Of a DNA stretch of 64,000 bases, positions 17,461-26,025 are shown piece after piece; position 1 is the stretch's first letter; every line of letters starts with the position of its first letter. Below the pieces are notes generated by a model. The model worked only from the letters and a program-made list of their open reading frames with translations. It did no database searches and was not told the DNA's origin. The position numbers were made by a program, and so were the translations under genes. The stretch covers positions 1-64,000 of the forward strand of contig JAJFTR010000036.1 of assembly GCA_021372825.1 (NCBI GenBank), in the 5' to 3' direction. The stretch is from Actinomycetes bacterium (GTDB lineage: Bacteria > Actinomycetota > Coriobacteriia > Anaerosomatales > Anaerosomataceae).

Positions 17461-18129
17461 ATGCCGAGCGAGACCATCGAGGAGTACCTCGAGACGATCT
17501 ACAAATTGAGCGAGCGTGGTGACGTGCGTCCTGCCCGGATCGCCGAGACCCTTGGCGTTTCAGGCCCCACAGTGACGGCGACGCTCGGCCGCCTCGCGAA
17601 CGCGGGCTACGTCACACGGCCAGCGGGGGGAGTGGCACTCACCGAATCTGGGCTCCAGGCGGCCTTGAGTATCGTCCGGCGGCATCGGCTCGCAGAACGC
17701 CTGCTCGTAGATGTCCTGGGGATGCCCTGGGAGGACGTTCATGAGGAGGCATGCCGCCTGGAGCATGCGTTGTCTGACAACGTGCAGGTGGCGCTCGAGC
17801 GGTACTTGGACAATCCGGGGGTGTGCCCGCATGGGCATCCGATACCGGCGGCTGATGGTACCGTGGCGAGATCCGAGGGACTCCCGTTGTCCGGGTACGA
17901 TCCTGGCGCCGAGGTCGTGATCGTAAGGATCGATGACGAAGACGAGGAATTGCTCGGATATCTGTCTTCGCTGGACTTGTTCCCTGGCACCCATGTCGTG
18001 GTCGCCGACGTCGCGCCGTTTGATGGTCCGCTCACCGTTGAGGTCGATGGTGTGCGTCATGCGCTCGGCCGGGGAGTGGCGGACAAGATAATCGTCGCAG
18101 AGCCGGCCCGGAGCCGGGAAAGCGAGTAA
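17461..18129 (+). CDS. DtxR/MntR-family metal-dependent transcriptional regulator
   Basis: The 222-residue protein begins SETIEEYLETIYKLSE and has a winged helix-turn-helix (RIAETLGVSGPTVTATLGRL), as in DtxR, IdeR and MntR. A dimerisation/metal-binding part follows (VRRHRLAERLLV, EACRLEHALSD, CPHGHPIP). The C-terminal 75 residues form an SH3/FeoA-like domain. It should repress genes when iron or manganese is bound. ATG 17461 has AGAAGG nine bases upstream; ATG 17437 is a weaker alternative. No metal transporter is adjacent, so the target genes are unknown. Confidence 0.9.
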   Translation: MPSETIEEYLETIYKLSERGDVRPARIAETLGVSGPTVTATLGRLANAGYVTRPAGGVALTESGLQAALSIVRRHRLAERLLVDVLGMPWEDVHEEACRLEHALSDNVQVALERYLDNPGVCPHGHPIPAADGTVARSEGLPLSGYDPGAEVVIVRIDDEDEELLGYLSSLDLFPGTHVVVADVAPFDGPLTVEVDGVRHALGRGVADKIIVAEPARSRESE

Positions 18130-18207
18130 CACACGCCGCGCCGCTTCGGCCCAGCGGTCGCTCGCACAATGGGCCCGTCGTCTTGTGCGAAGGTGTCAGA
18201 GTCGTCT

Positions 18208-18235
18208 TGTATATCGAACATATGTTCGATATAGT
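18208..18235 (+). promoter_or_regulatory. SOS promoter with LexA box
   Basis: A perfect 22-bp palindrome spans 18211-18232 with core TCGAACATATGTTCGA. This matches the Gram-positive/actinobacterial LexA site (GAAC, four bases, GTTC). It sits inside a likely promoter: -35 TTGTAT (18208-18213), a 16-base spacer, and -10 TATAGT (18230-18235). LexA bound there would block RNA polymerase. The next genes are a DUF6504 gene and a DnaE polymerase, fitting damage-induced expression. Confidence 0.88.
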
Positions 18236-18242
18236 GGACCCA

Positions 18243-18283
18243 CCGGGCGTGGGTCCCCCTGAAGGCTCCTGATCCACGCCCGG
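18243..18283 (+). repeat. Inverted repeat in the SOS leader
   Basis: CCGGGCGTGG (18243-18252) and CCACGCCCGG (18274-18283) form a perfect 10-bp stem with a 21-base loop. The hairpin starts almost exactly where transcription from the LexA promoter should begin, and ends 23 bases before the start codon. No T-run follows, so it is not a normal terminator. It may stabilise or tune the mRNA. Confidence 0.6.
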
Positions 18284-18306
18284 CCCTTCCCGGAAAGAAG
18301 TCTCCC

Positions 18307-18726
18307 ATGGGCCGGAACCGCGCTATCAAAGAGTTCGATCCCGCACGTCAAAAGGGTCAGCCCCTCGACCTTTTCACCGGTAGGGAGTCCCGCCTCCCCG
18401 TTGTTCTCGAGCTTCTCAAGAGTCCCTGGATCGTGCGTGGTTCACAAGTAGCGAAAAGCTCCACGGCAAGTGCGGGGAAACGACGCGAAGAAGCAGTCGA
18501 GGTCGTCTGGGACGGTCGCAAGGCTTCGCCGGTGGAGTTCGTGTGGCACGATCGGCGATACCGTGTCGACGCACTTGTTCAAACCTGGACGGTCGAGCGG
18601 AGCTGGTGGGACCTGCGCCGCCACCAGAGTAGGCGGTGCTTCCGGGTACTCGCTAGAGGAGGCCTGTACGATCTTGCGTACGACCGCCTGGCGGATGTGT
18701 GGTTGCTCACCGGCATCGTGGACTGA
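18307..18726 (+). CDS. DUF6504-type protein of the SOS cassette, with clamp-like motif
   Basis: The 139-residue product has a C-terminal domain (SPVEFVWHDRRYRVD, WWDLRRHQSRRCFRV, LYDLAYDRLADVWLL) resembling DUF6504, a small actinobacterial domain often encoded next to translesion polymerase genes. Its function is unknown. The N-terminal third is basic and probably flexible. Residues 18-23 read QPLDLF, close to the sliding-clamp-binding consensus QL(S/D)LF. It is the first gene after the LexA box, with GGAAAGAAG six bases before ATG 18307, and dnaE starts five bases after its stop. This suggests a polymerase-recruitment or adaptor role, which is inference. Confidence 0.75.
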   Translation: MGRNRAIKEFDPARQKGQPLDLFTGRESRLPVVLELLKSPWIVRGSQVAKSSTASAGKRREEAVEVVWDGRKASPVEFVWHDRRYRVDALVQTWTVERSWWDLRRHQSRRCFRVLARGGLYDLAYDRLADVWLLTGIVD

Positions 18727-18731
18727 CACAC

Positions 18732-21700
18732 ATGAGCGGTTTCGTGCACCTTCATGTCCATTCTCGCTTCAGCTTCATGGATGGCGCAGCGGACCTCGAC
18801 GCCCTCATCGGCCGGGCGGTCGAGCTTGGGATGCCGGCGCTCGCCCTCACCGACCATCAGGGGCTTTACGGTGCGATCCGCTTCTATCAAAAGGCGCGTG
18901 CCGCCGGTCTGAGACCCATCCTCGGCGCGGAAGTCGTGGTCGAGACCGCTGCTGTCCTTGGCGAAGAAGGAGACCTTCCACCACGGGAGCGGCTGCGTTT
19001 GCCCGCATCGGTAGGATTCGGACGGGCGGCGGGGCGGGGATATCACCTTACACTTCTCGTCAAGGACATCACTGGCTATCGCAACTTGTGTGGCCTGCTC
19101 TCCCGCGCGCACATCCGTAGCGCCGATGAGCCCTCGGTCGTGAGTCTTGCGGATCTGGCACGTCACTCCGAGGGGATCATCGGACTTTCCGGTTGTCCAT
19201 GTGGCGAGGTCGGAGCGGCGGTTCTTTCGGGGCTTGCATGGCGTGCTTCCGAAGCGCTCCAGCGTCTAGCGCGCTGTTTTGCACCGGGCGACTTTTATGT
19301 GGAACTGATGAATCTCCTCACACCGGATTCTCCCCGATACGTGAGCGGCCTCGTCGCTCTGGCAGAGCGGCTCGCCTTGCCCGTCGTCGCCACCAACGAC
19401 GTCCACTATGTCGAGCGGCGCGACTTCAGGTTGCACGACGTCTTGTCGGCGGCGGGCGCAGGTACTGGGCTGCCAGGCCCCTACTCCCGTGAGAACGCCG
19501 AGCTGTGGCTCAAGCCTGCGGGTGAGATGCGCAAGCTCTTCGCGGATCTTCCACAGGCATGCGACGCGACACTCGAGATCGCGTCGCGCTGCGACCTCGA
19601 TCTCGGTCTTGGAGGGTTCCACTTCCCGAGCGTGACGGTCCCAAAGGGGGAGACTCCCTACTCGGTGCTCGCCAAGCGGGCGTGGCAGGGTTTGGAGCGA
19701 CGCTACCGCCCTCTTACTCCGGCAGCCGTCGCCCGGCTCCAGCACGAGCTGGCGGTGATACAAGAGCTCGGGTTCGCCGAGTACTTCTTGGTGGTCGAAG
19801 ACATCGTGGATTTTGCGAAGTCGCGCGGTATCCGTTGCTCAGGACGGGGGAGCGCCGGAGACAGTATCGTCACATATCTTCTCGGCATCACTGACGCCGA
19901 TCCGATCGCATACGACCTGCTCTTCGAACGCTTCTTGAACCCTGAGCGACGTCAGATGCCCGACATCGACGTGGACTTCGATTCGCGCCGCCGCGATGAG
20001 GTCATCGAGTACATCTACCAGCACTTCGGCAACGACCATGTCGCGATGGTGGCGACGGTGCAGACGATGACGGCACGGGGCGCCGTACGAACGGTGGCCC
20101 GTGCCTTCGGGCTTTCTCCTCATGAGGTGAACACGCTCTCGCGTCATCTTCCCTGGGTCAGCGCACACCGGCTGCGTGAGGTGCTCGACACCTACCCCGA
20201 GTGCGTGAACCACCCGCTCAAGGACCGAGAACGTTACGGACTTCTGACCGAGCTCGCGCAGGAGCTCTCGGGATGTCCGATGCACCTGGGCACACACCTG
20301 GGCGGCTTCATCATCACACGCGAGCCGATCGACACGTGGATGCCTCTTCAGTGGGCGGCCAAAGGCGTGGTCGTCTCGCAGTACGACAAGGACGATATCG
20401 AGGCGCTCGGTCTGGTCAAGATGGACATCCTGGGTCTTCGGATGCATTCGGCCATCAGCGACGCGGTCGAGCTCGCACGCGCGCGTGTGGGCGCAGGGGC
20501 GGTACCCGAACCGTTCGATCTCACGCCCGACGATCCGCGTGTGTACGAACGCATCGCATCTGCCGATACGGTGGGGATGTTCCAGCTGGAGAGCAGCGGC
20601 CAGCGCAACCTGGCGATGCGCCTTTTGCAGCGCGACTTCTCCGACATCATCGCGGCGATCTCGCTCTTCCGCCCTGGCCCGCTCGAGGCCGAGATGATCA
20701 CGCCGTTCATCCGCCGGCGGCACGGTATCGAGGCGGTGAGCGTGCCGCACCCCTCGATGGCCGCGGCGTTGCACGATAGCTACGGCGTCATCCTCTACCA
20801 GGAGCAAGTGCTCCGTGTCGCGCAAGCGGTGGCGGGCTTCACGCTTGCCGAGGCCGACTCGCTCCGTCGTGCGATGACGAAAGACAGGTCGCGTGAAGAG
20901 ATGGAGGCCATCCATGGCCGTTTCGTGGATCGCGCAGTCGCTCTCGGGGTATCTCGTGACGCCGCCGAGGAGACCTTCCGACAGCTCCAGGGGTTCGCGG
21001 CCTATGGTTTCTGCAAAGCCCACGCAGCCTGTTTCGCGGTGGTGAGTTACGCGAGCGCGTGGCTCAAGTGCTACTACCCGGCCGAGTTCACCGCAGCCGT
21101 CCTCAACAACGAACCGATGGGGTTTTACACTCCTCGGCTTGTCGTGAACGACGCGCGCCGACATGGGATCGGCATCTTGCCGCCCCACGTGAACACATCC
21201 AAAGGTGCGTACACTGTCGAAGACGAGGGACGTTCGATCCGTGTCGGCCTTCGTGATGTCCATGAGATGACACAGCGTCTAATAGCGGCCATCGAGCGCG
21301 AGCAGGCCGTGCGTCCCTTCCGTGATTTAGCGGACTTCTTGCGTCGCACGCGTGCCGAAGCTCCCGCGGCAGAGAGTCTCATCAGAGTCGGAGCGCTTGA
21401 TGGTCTGGGGTCCACAGACGCCGGGCGGCCACCGACACGTGATGAGATGCTGGCCCTGCTCCCCGAGATGAAGGCGGTCATCGCACGTGAGGGGGTCGTA
21501 GGCGATGACGTGCTCGTGCTCGCACCTGCGCGAGCAAAGGTCCCCGAAGACCCGGCGCATGTGTCGGGCTGGACGATTGCGCGGAGGCTCTCATCGGAGC
21601 TCGAGCTCATCGGTCTTTCACTCACCTGCCATCCGCTCGAGTTGGCGCGCACAGACCTCGAGCGCCGAGGTGTGACGTGGGCGAAAGACCTGGCGCACTG

Positions 21701-22082
21701 TGAGGACCGGACACGCGTGCGTGTGGCGGGTGTGCGGGAACGGGCACAGACTCCACGGACCCGCTCGGGAAAACGGACGTGCTTCCTCACACTTGAGGAC
21801 CCGACGGGACTGCTCGATGTGGTGGTCTTCGAGGACGTGCTCGCGCGGGCAGGGGAGACCATCGTCACGCACCGTGCCTACCTCATCGAGGGAGTGCTTC
21901 AGAACAACCACGAGCGTGGCATCGCCATCATCGCGGACCGGGTGGAACCCTACATCGTGCGCACCGCGTCCGGTACTCCCGTGCGCCTGCGCCGTGGCGT
22001 GCCGAGCGGTCCGATGGGACCCGCGATCGGCGGCCTGGGAGCGCCTGAGGAGGAATCATGGACCGCTGCCTACTCAGAGTGA
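18732..22082 (+). CDS. dnaE: DNA polymerase III alpha subunit, DnaE-type (SOS-linked)
   Basis: The 1116-residue protein is a C-family DNA polymerase. An N-terminal PHP domain starts with HLHVHS at residues 6-11. The catalytic palm has PDIDVDFD at 410-417, and GRGSAGDS lies just before it. Helix-hairpin-helix and OB-fold regions follow (an OB strand with TCFLTLEDPTGLLDVVVF near the C-terminus). ATG 18732 gives the standard N-terminus. Length is slightly below usual replicative DnaE1 and near DnaE2. Position behind a LexA box with a DUF6504 gene suggests an error-prone or repair role, but sequence motifs such as FQLESSGQ look more DnaE-like than DnaE2-like. Its end overlaps convergent dinB by 13 bases. 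Confidence 0.88.
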   Translation: MSGFVHLHVHSRFSFMDGAADLDALIGRAVELGMPALALTDHQGLYGAIRFYQKARAAGLRPILGAEVVVETAAVLGEEGDLPPRERLRLPASVGFGRAAGRGYHLTLLVKDITGYRNLCGLLSRAHIRSADEPSVVSLADLARHSEGIIGLSGCPCGEVGAAVLSGLAWRASEALQRLARCFAPGDFYVELMNLLTPDSPRYVSGLVALAERLALPVVATNDVHYVERRDFRLHDVLSAAGAGTGLPGPYSRENAELWLKPAGEMRKLFADLPQACDATLEIASRCDLDLGLGGFHFPSVTVPKGETPYSVLAKRAWQGLERRYRPLTPAAVARLQHELAVIQELGFAEYFLVVEDIVDFAKSRGIRCSGRGSAGDSIVTYLLGITDADPIAYDLLFERFLNPERRQMPDIDVDFDSRRRDEVIEYIYQHFGNDHVAMVATVQTMTARGAVRTVARAFGLSPHEVNTLSRHLPWVSAHRLREVLDTYPECVNHPLKDRERYGLLTELAQELSGCPMHLGTHLGGFIITREPIDTWMPLQWAAKGVVVSQYDKDDIEALGLVKMDILGLRMHSAISDAVELARARVGAGAVPEPFDLTPDDPRVYERIASADTVGMFQLESSGQRNLAMRLLQRDFSDIIAAISLFRPGPLEAEMITPFIRRRHGIEAVSVPHPSMAAALHDSYGVILYQEQVLRVAQAVAGFTLAEADSLRRAMTKDRSREEMEAIHGRFVDRAVALGVSRDAAEETFRQLQGFAAYGFCKAHAACFAVVSYASAWLKCYYPAEFTAAVLNNEPMGFYTPRLVVNDARRHGIGILPPHVNTSKGAYTVEDEGRSIRVGLRDVHEMTQRLIAAIEREQAVRPFRDLADFLRRTRAEAPAAESLIRVGALDGLGSTDAGRPPTRDEMLALLPEMKAVIAREGVVGDDVLVLAPARAKVPEDPAHVSGWTIARRLSSELELIGLSLTCHPLELARTDLERRGVTWAKDLAHCEDRTRVRVAGVRERAQTPRTRSGKRTCFLTLEDPTGLLDVVVFEDVLARAGETIVTHRAYLIEGVLQNNHERGIAIIADRVEPYIVRTASGTPVRLRRGVPSGPMGPAIGGLGAPEEESWTAAYSE

Positions 22083-23296
22083 GGGCCGGGGTCCTCTCGG
22101 CGATCCATCATCTCGGCACCGCGTTTGACCGCCCCGGCTCCGAATCGCGCGCGAACCGCGTCCACTCCCCGTGCGAGTGCTGCCCGTCGTGAACGGACGT
22201 CGTCATCTGGCCCGCAAGCCGAGAACAGATCGAGTTGGACGCCGGAATCAGCGAATCCGCTCGCCCCAAAACCGAGCAGTCGCAAGCCAGTGCCCGGCGA
22301 CCACGCGGAGCGCAGAAGCTCGAGGGCGACGGGGAACATCTCCTCATCAAGGTCGGTCGGCATCTCGACGGTCCGTCTGACAGTAGGCGTCGAGAAGTCC
22401 GCATAGCGCAACTTCACAGTGAACGTGCGCGCGACGAGGTCCTTCTTCCGAAGCCGCGCCGCTACCCTGGCCACGAGGGACCGCAGAGCGTCCTCGACCT
22501 CGCTCCTCTCGCGGACGTCGGTCGAGAAGGTGTGTTCGTGGGATATCGACTTCACACCCCTTTCCACAAGAACAGGCCGCGGATCGATCCCACGCGCTCT
22601 GTCGACGAGGTCCGGACCCCATGATCCGATCAGCCGAAAGGCCGTCGCATGGTCGAGCGTTGCCAGCTGTCCGATAGTGCGGATGTGTGACTGAGCGAGC
22701 CTCGCGGCTGTCGATGCGCCGATACCGGGTAGCGCACGGACGCCGAGCGGTGCGAGGAACTCACGCTCGCGCCCGGGTTCCACCACCGTGATCCCATGCG
22801 GTTTGTCGTGATCGGAAGCGATCTTCGCGACCGTCTTGGACGTCGCCACTCCGATCGAACACGAAAGGGAGAGTTCGTCCACCTCGCGTTGTATCGCCTC
22901 GGCCAGGGATACAGGGTGCGGTCCTGATGCGCCCGGTGTGACATCCAGATACGCCTCGTCTATAGAGGTCGGCTCCACATCGGGTGTATAGCGGGCGAGT
23001 ATCTCTCTTACGGCGCCGGAGAGTTCCGCGTACCGGCCGAAGCGGGGACTCACCCACACTGCCTGAGGACAGAGCCGTGCGGCCTGCGAGGAGGGCATGG
23101 CCGACCTCACTCCGAAAGCCCGCGCCTCGTAAGAGCACGTGGAAACGACACCTCGGGAAGCGCGATCTCCTCCCACGATCACGGGCCTGCCGCGCCACTC
23201 GGGATGGTCGAGCTGTTCGACCGAGGCGAAGAAGGCATCCATATCCACATGCAGGATGCCGCGGCCGGCCCAGGGTGTGTCCCATCCTTGTTGCAT
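22070..23296 (-). CDS. dinB: DNA polymerase IV (Y-family translesion polymerase)
   Basis: The 408-residue DinB copies damaged DNA. The palm carries HVDMDAFFASVEQ and SIDEAYLDV, which supply the catalytic acidic residues. A steric/anchor region follows (VVSTCSYEARAFGVRSAMP). The thumb contains LPGIGASTAARL, and a little-finger domain precedes QLDLF at residues about 354-358, a near-perfect beta-clamp binding motif. The frame runs convergent to dnaE and overlaps its end by 13 bases. No LexA box is visible in the 50 bases before its start, so SOS control is not shown. Confidence 0.95.
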   Translation of the reverse strand: MQQGWDTPWAGRGILHVDMDAFFASVEQLDHPEWRGRPVIVGGDRASRGVVSTCSYEARAFGVRSAMPSSQAARLCPQAVWVSPRFGRYAELSGAVREILARYTPDVEPTSIDEAYLDVTPGASGPHPVSLAEAIQREVDELSLSCSIGVATSKTVAKIASDHDKPHGITVVEPGREREFLAPLGVRALPGIGASTAARLAQSHIRTIGQLATLDHATAFRLIGSWGPDLVDRARGIDPRPVLVERGVKSISHEHTFSTDVRERSEVEDALRSLVARVAARLRKKDLVARTFTVKLRYADFSTPTVRRTVEMPTDLDEEMFPVALELLRSAWSPGTGLRLLGFGASGFADSGVQLDLFSACGPDDDVRSRRAALARGVDAVRARFGAGAVKRGAEMMDRREDPGPHSE

Positions 23297-23359
23297 GGGG
23301 TCAGTCTAACGCGAGCTGTCGGCACTCGGCAGTAGACTGTGCAAGAAGAGAGGAGTGCC

Positions 23360-24226
23360 GTGTTGATAGGAGCGCATGTCGGGGTGGCCGATGGGTACCC
23401 CGCCGCAGTGGACTACGCCGCCTCGGTGGGCTGCGAGGCGCTACAGATGTTCGTGAAGAACCCGCGTCAGTGGCGCGGCGCCGTGCCCGACGCCGCAGCC
23501 ACAACGCTGTTCGCTAGCGCACGCCGCACACGCGGAATCGGGTATGTGGTCACGCACACGGCATACTTGATCAATCTGGGCTCGGAGGACCCGACCTTGT
23601 GGGAGCGCTCGTGGAGGGCGCTCGCCGACGAGTTGTGGCGTGCGAGTCTGTACGGCGCAGATGCCACGGTCACACACATCGGAACGAATCGTGGAGGGGA
23701 CCTGCGCCGAGGGGCTGCGCGAGTCTCTGAAGCGATCGCGCGAGCGCTCGACGTGGCAGCGTCCCCCGTGCGCTTACTGCTGGAGAACACCGCCGGAGCA
23801 GGGACGACGTTCGGAAGCACGCCGGAGGAGATAGGCGCCGTACTGCGTGAAGCAGGGCCCCTTCACCGCGCGCGCCTCGGTGTATGCCTGGACACATGTC
23901 ACGCGCACGCGGCGGGGTACGATCTGTCGATCCCCTCGGGATGGGATGACCTGCTGGACGGGTTCGAGCGGCACGCCGACCCCGCGCGAATCGAAGTCGT
24001 TCATGCGAACGACTCGGTCTTCCCGTGCGGGAGCAGGCATGATCGCCACGCGTGGGTAGGGGAAGGCACCATCGGCCGCCAGGGATTCGCGAGGCTGTTC
24101 GCCGAGGACCGCCTTGCAGACGCTACCGTCATCGTGGAAATGCCCGGCGAGGTGCCCGAGAAGGACCTCGTGAACATCAGCGCGCTGAGGCAGCTGCGTG
24201 AAGCTTGCGGGGCACCCGGCTTCTGA
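23360..24226 (+). CDS. nfo: Endonuclease IV, AP endonuclease
   Basis: Nfo cuts DNA at abasic sites in base excision repair. The zinc ligands are visible in order: HTAYLINL, VTHIGT, LLENTAG, CLDTCHAHAAG, VVHANDS, DRHAWVGEG and VIVEMPG. The TIM-barrel length of 288 residues is normal. GTG 23360 follows AGGAG closely; TTG 23363 is an equally possible start. It runs divergently from dinB, 63 bases away. Its last 50 bases overlap the end of the convergent exonuclease gene. Confidence 0.93.
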   Translation: MLIGAHVGVADGYPAAVDYAASVGCEALQMFVKNPRQWRGAVPDAAATTLFASARRTRGIGYVVTHTAYLINLGSEDPTLWERSWRALADELWRASLYGADATVTHIGTNRGGDLRRGAARVSEAIARALDVAASPVRLLLENTAGAGTTFGSTPEEIGAVLREAGPLHRARLGVCLDTCHAHAAGYDLSIPSGWDDLLDGFERHADPARIEVVHANDSVFPCGSRHDRHAWVGEGTIGRQGFARLFAEDRLADATVIVEMPGEVPEKDLVNISALRQLREACGAPGF

Positions 24227-25871
24227 CCCGCACGTGGGCGAGCACCTGGTGCACGAGGTCTTCGGGTGCGCCCGTGAAGGGCACCTCAAGGGGCATGTGC
24301 TGGCGCCGGAACGTATCGACGATGAACAGCTCCTTCAAGTCCTCGTGTGACATATCGGAGGGGTCCTCAGCCATGCGTTCATCGGAATACACCCTTGTGG
24401 CAGCGCGTCGTAGTGCCACTTCGAAATCCCCTGCGGTCACGCTCTGGCGGTTCGACCGCAATGTCGAAGCAACCTTGCCGTGACGGATGAGATGGACGAC
24501 AACAGCGTCGTCGCGTGTCTCGATGATCGCCACCCCAGGCTCTGCTGTCGCATTCCGCACGACGCTCAAGCTCGACATCGTGCGGTCCAGTGCGCGCACC
24601 GCGTCGCGGTGTATGATCGCCTCTTCGTACTTGAGATCCATGGCCGCCTGCTCACGCAAGGTCTGCAGCGCTGCACGTAGACGGGCGCTGTCGTTGTCGA
24701 AAACCTCTAGAGCAGCCTGGACGCGGCGCCGATATTCCGCGGGAGTGATGGTTCCCAGACATGGGCTCGGACATGTGCCGTTCGTCCGATGTTCGCAGGG
24801 CGCAAGATTCGTTCCCGTGATGCGGCGTGCGCAGCGCCGCAACCCGAAACGCTCCTTCATCGCGGCTACAAGGGTTTCCGCGGCCCACACGTTGGTGAGC
24901 GGCCCTATGGCGATCCCTGTCTTGGGCCGCGTGGTCATGACAGTGAGAGACGGATAGGCTGACCTGTCATCGACACGCAGATACGCGATGGCGTGGCCCC
25001 GTTGGTGGTCCTTGTTGTACTTGGGATGGTATCGGGTGATCATTCGGCTCTCGGTGAGCATCGCATCGAGGTCCGATGCACACACGATGTGCTGGACACA
25101 GGCGGCCTCGGCGGCCGGATGTGGGTGCTCAAGCTCGCAAGGTCCGTAGAAGAACCCTCGGACCCGCATCCGGAGGTCCTTGGCTCGACCGATGTAGATG
25201 ACGCGCCCAGATGCATCCCTGAAGATGTACACACCGGGTGCGTCGGGCAGGTGAGTCGCAAGGACCAGTTTGCTGGCGAGCACGCCTTGTCTGGCAAGGC
25301 CGCAGAAGCGCGACGCGTCCTCGGCAGTCATCAGACCTCGTGTGTTGAGCTCGGGCAGCATCCTCTGGAGTATCTGGGCAGTCGCCAGGGCATCGGCGGG
25401 TGCGCGATGATTGGGAACAGCATCCACACCGTAATAAGAGGCGAGCACGCGCAGATTGTGACGGTCCAGCTCGGGGTGGAGCCGACGGGCAAGAGCGAGA
25501 GTGTCGAGCACAGGACGAGGAAAAGGGACACCCCACGCGCGCTCTGCCTCGAAGTCGAGGAAACCCATGTCGAAGCGATGGTTGTGAGCGACAAGGACCG
25601 CCCTGCCGGTGAAATCACGGAAATCCTTGATGACGTGCTCGATCGGGGGCGCGTCAGCAACCATTTCATCATCGATACCGGTAAGGTCACGTATGGAATG
25701 CGGGATCGGCTCGGGGGGCCTTACCAGGGTCTGGAAGACGTCTTCGATGGCACCCGCACGGACCAGGACAGCGCCGATCTCGATGATGCCGCTGCTTCCG
25801 GGGCGGCACCCTGTCGTCTCTATGTCGACGGCGACGAACTCGCCATCTGTGAGCGAAGTGGGACCGAGCAT
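24177..25871 (-). CDS. DEDDh exonuclease / GIY-YIG (UvrC-like) fusion nuclease
   Basis: The 564-residue protein starts with a DnaQ/PolC-like exonuclease domain: AVDIETTG with D16 and E18, AHNHRFDMGFLDFE, and NHRAPADALA, the full DEDDh set. Around residues 225-330 a GIY-YIG domain follows (PGVYIFRD, GRVIYIGRAKDLRMRVRGFF). A UVR-like motif (MDLKYEEAIIHRD) comes next. The terminal RNase H part of UvrC is not apparent. This architecture is known in Actinobacteria (DEDD exonuclease proteins with UvrC/Cho-like domains). ATG at 25871 has GAAGGA just upstream; a frame 33 codons longer is less likely. A role in nucleotide excision repair is inferred. Confidence 0.88.
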   Translation of the reverse strand: MLGPTSLTDGEFVAVDIETTGCRPGSSGIIEIGAVLVRAGAIEDVFQTLVRPPEPIPHSIRDLTGIDDEMVADAPPIEHVIKDFRDFTGRAVLVAHNHRFDMGFLDFEAERAWGVPFPRPVLDTLALARRLHPELDRHNLRVLASYYGVDAVPNHRAPADALATAQILQRMLPELNTRGLMTAEDASRFCGLARQGVLASKLVLATHLPDAPGVYIFRDASGRVIYIGRAKDLRMRVRGFFYGPCELEHPHPAAEAACVQHIVCASDLDAMLTESRMITRYHPKYNKDHQRGHAIAYLRVDDRSAYPSLTVMTTRPKTGIAIGPLTNVWAAETLVAAMKERFGLRRCARRITGTNLAPCEHRTNGTCPSPCLGTITPAEYRRRVQAALEVFDNDSARLRAALQTLREQAAMDLKYEEAIIHRDAVRALDRTMSSLSVVRNATAEPGVAIIETRDDAVVVHLIRHGKVASTLRSNRQSVTAGDFEVALRRAATRVYSDERMAEDPSDMSHEDLKELFIVDTFRRQHMPLEVPFTGAPEDLVHQVLAHVRVRSRVPRKLHAAASAR

Positions 25872-25941
25872 CGTCCTTCGTCTCGCACGTGTGATAACAC
25901 GCACAATACTAGCACTGTGCCGGCTGTTCGGGGGATGTGTG

Positions 25942-25970
25942 TTGTATGTCACGGAATGCGACCGTAGCAT
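25942..25970 (+). promoter_or_regulatory. Candidate promoter of the acidic four-cysteine gene
   Basis: TTGTAT (25942-25947), a 17-base spacer and TAGCAT (25965-25970) form a plausible primary-sigma promoter. Transcription would begin near 25977, 49 bases before the ATG at 26026. The prediction is from motif and spacing only. Confidence 0.5.
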
Positions 25971-26025
25971 AGTCGATAACGGTACGAGTCACCGCATGAG
26001 CCGGTGGACGTCTTGGAGGACACAC

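Noticed and set aside
19839-21263. A 474-codon minus-strand frame inside dnaE
   Set aside because: It lies wholly within the DnaE catalytic region and has a His/Arg-rich composition typical of antisense frames in GC-rich genes.
25609-26025. Upstream extension of the acidic four-cysteine protein
   Set aside because: It would be antisense to the exonuclease gene and its promoter; ATG 26026 has a good ribosome site and a candidate promoter.
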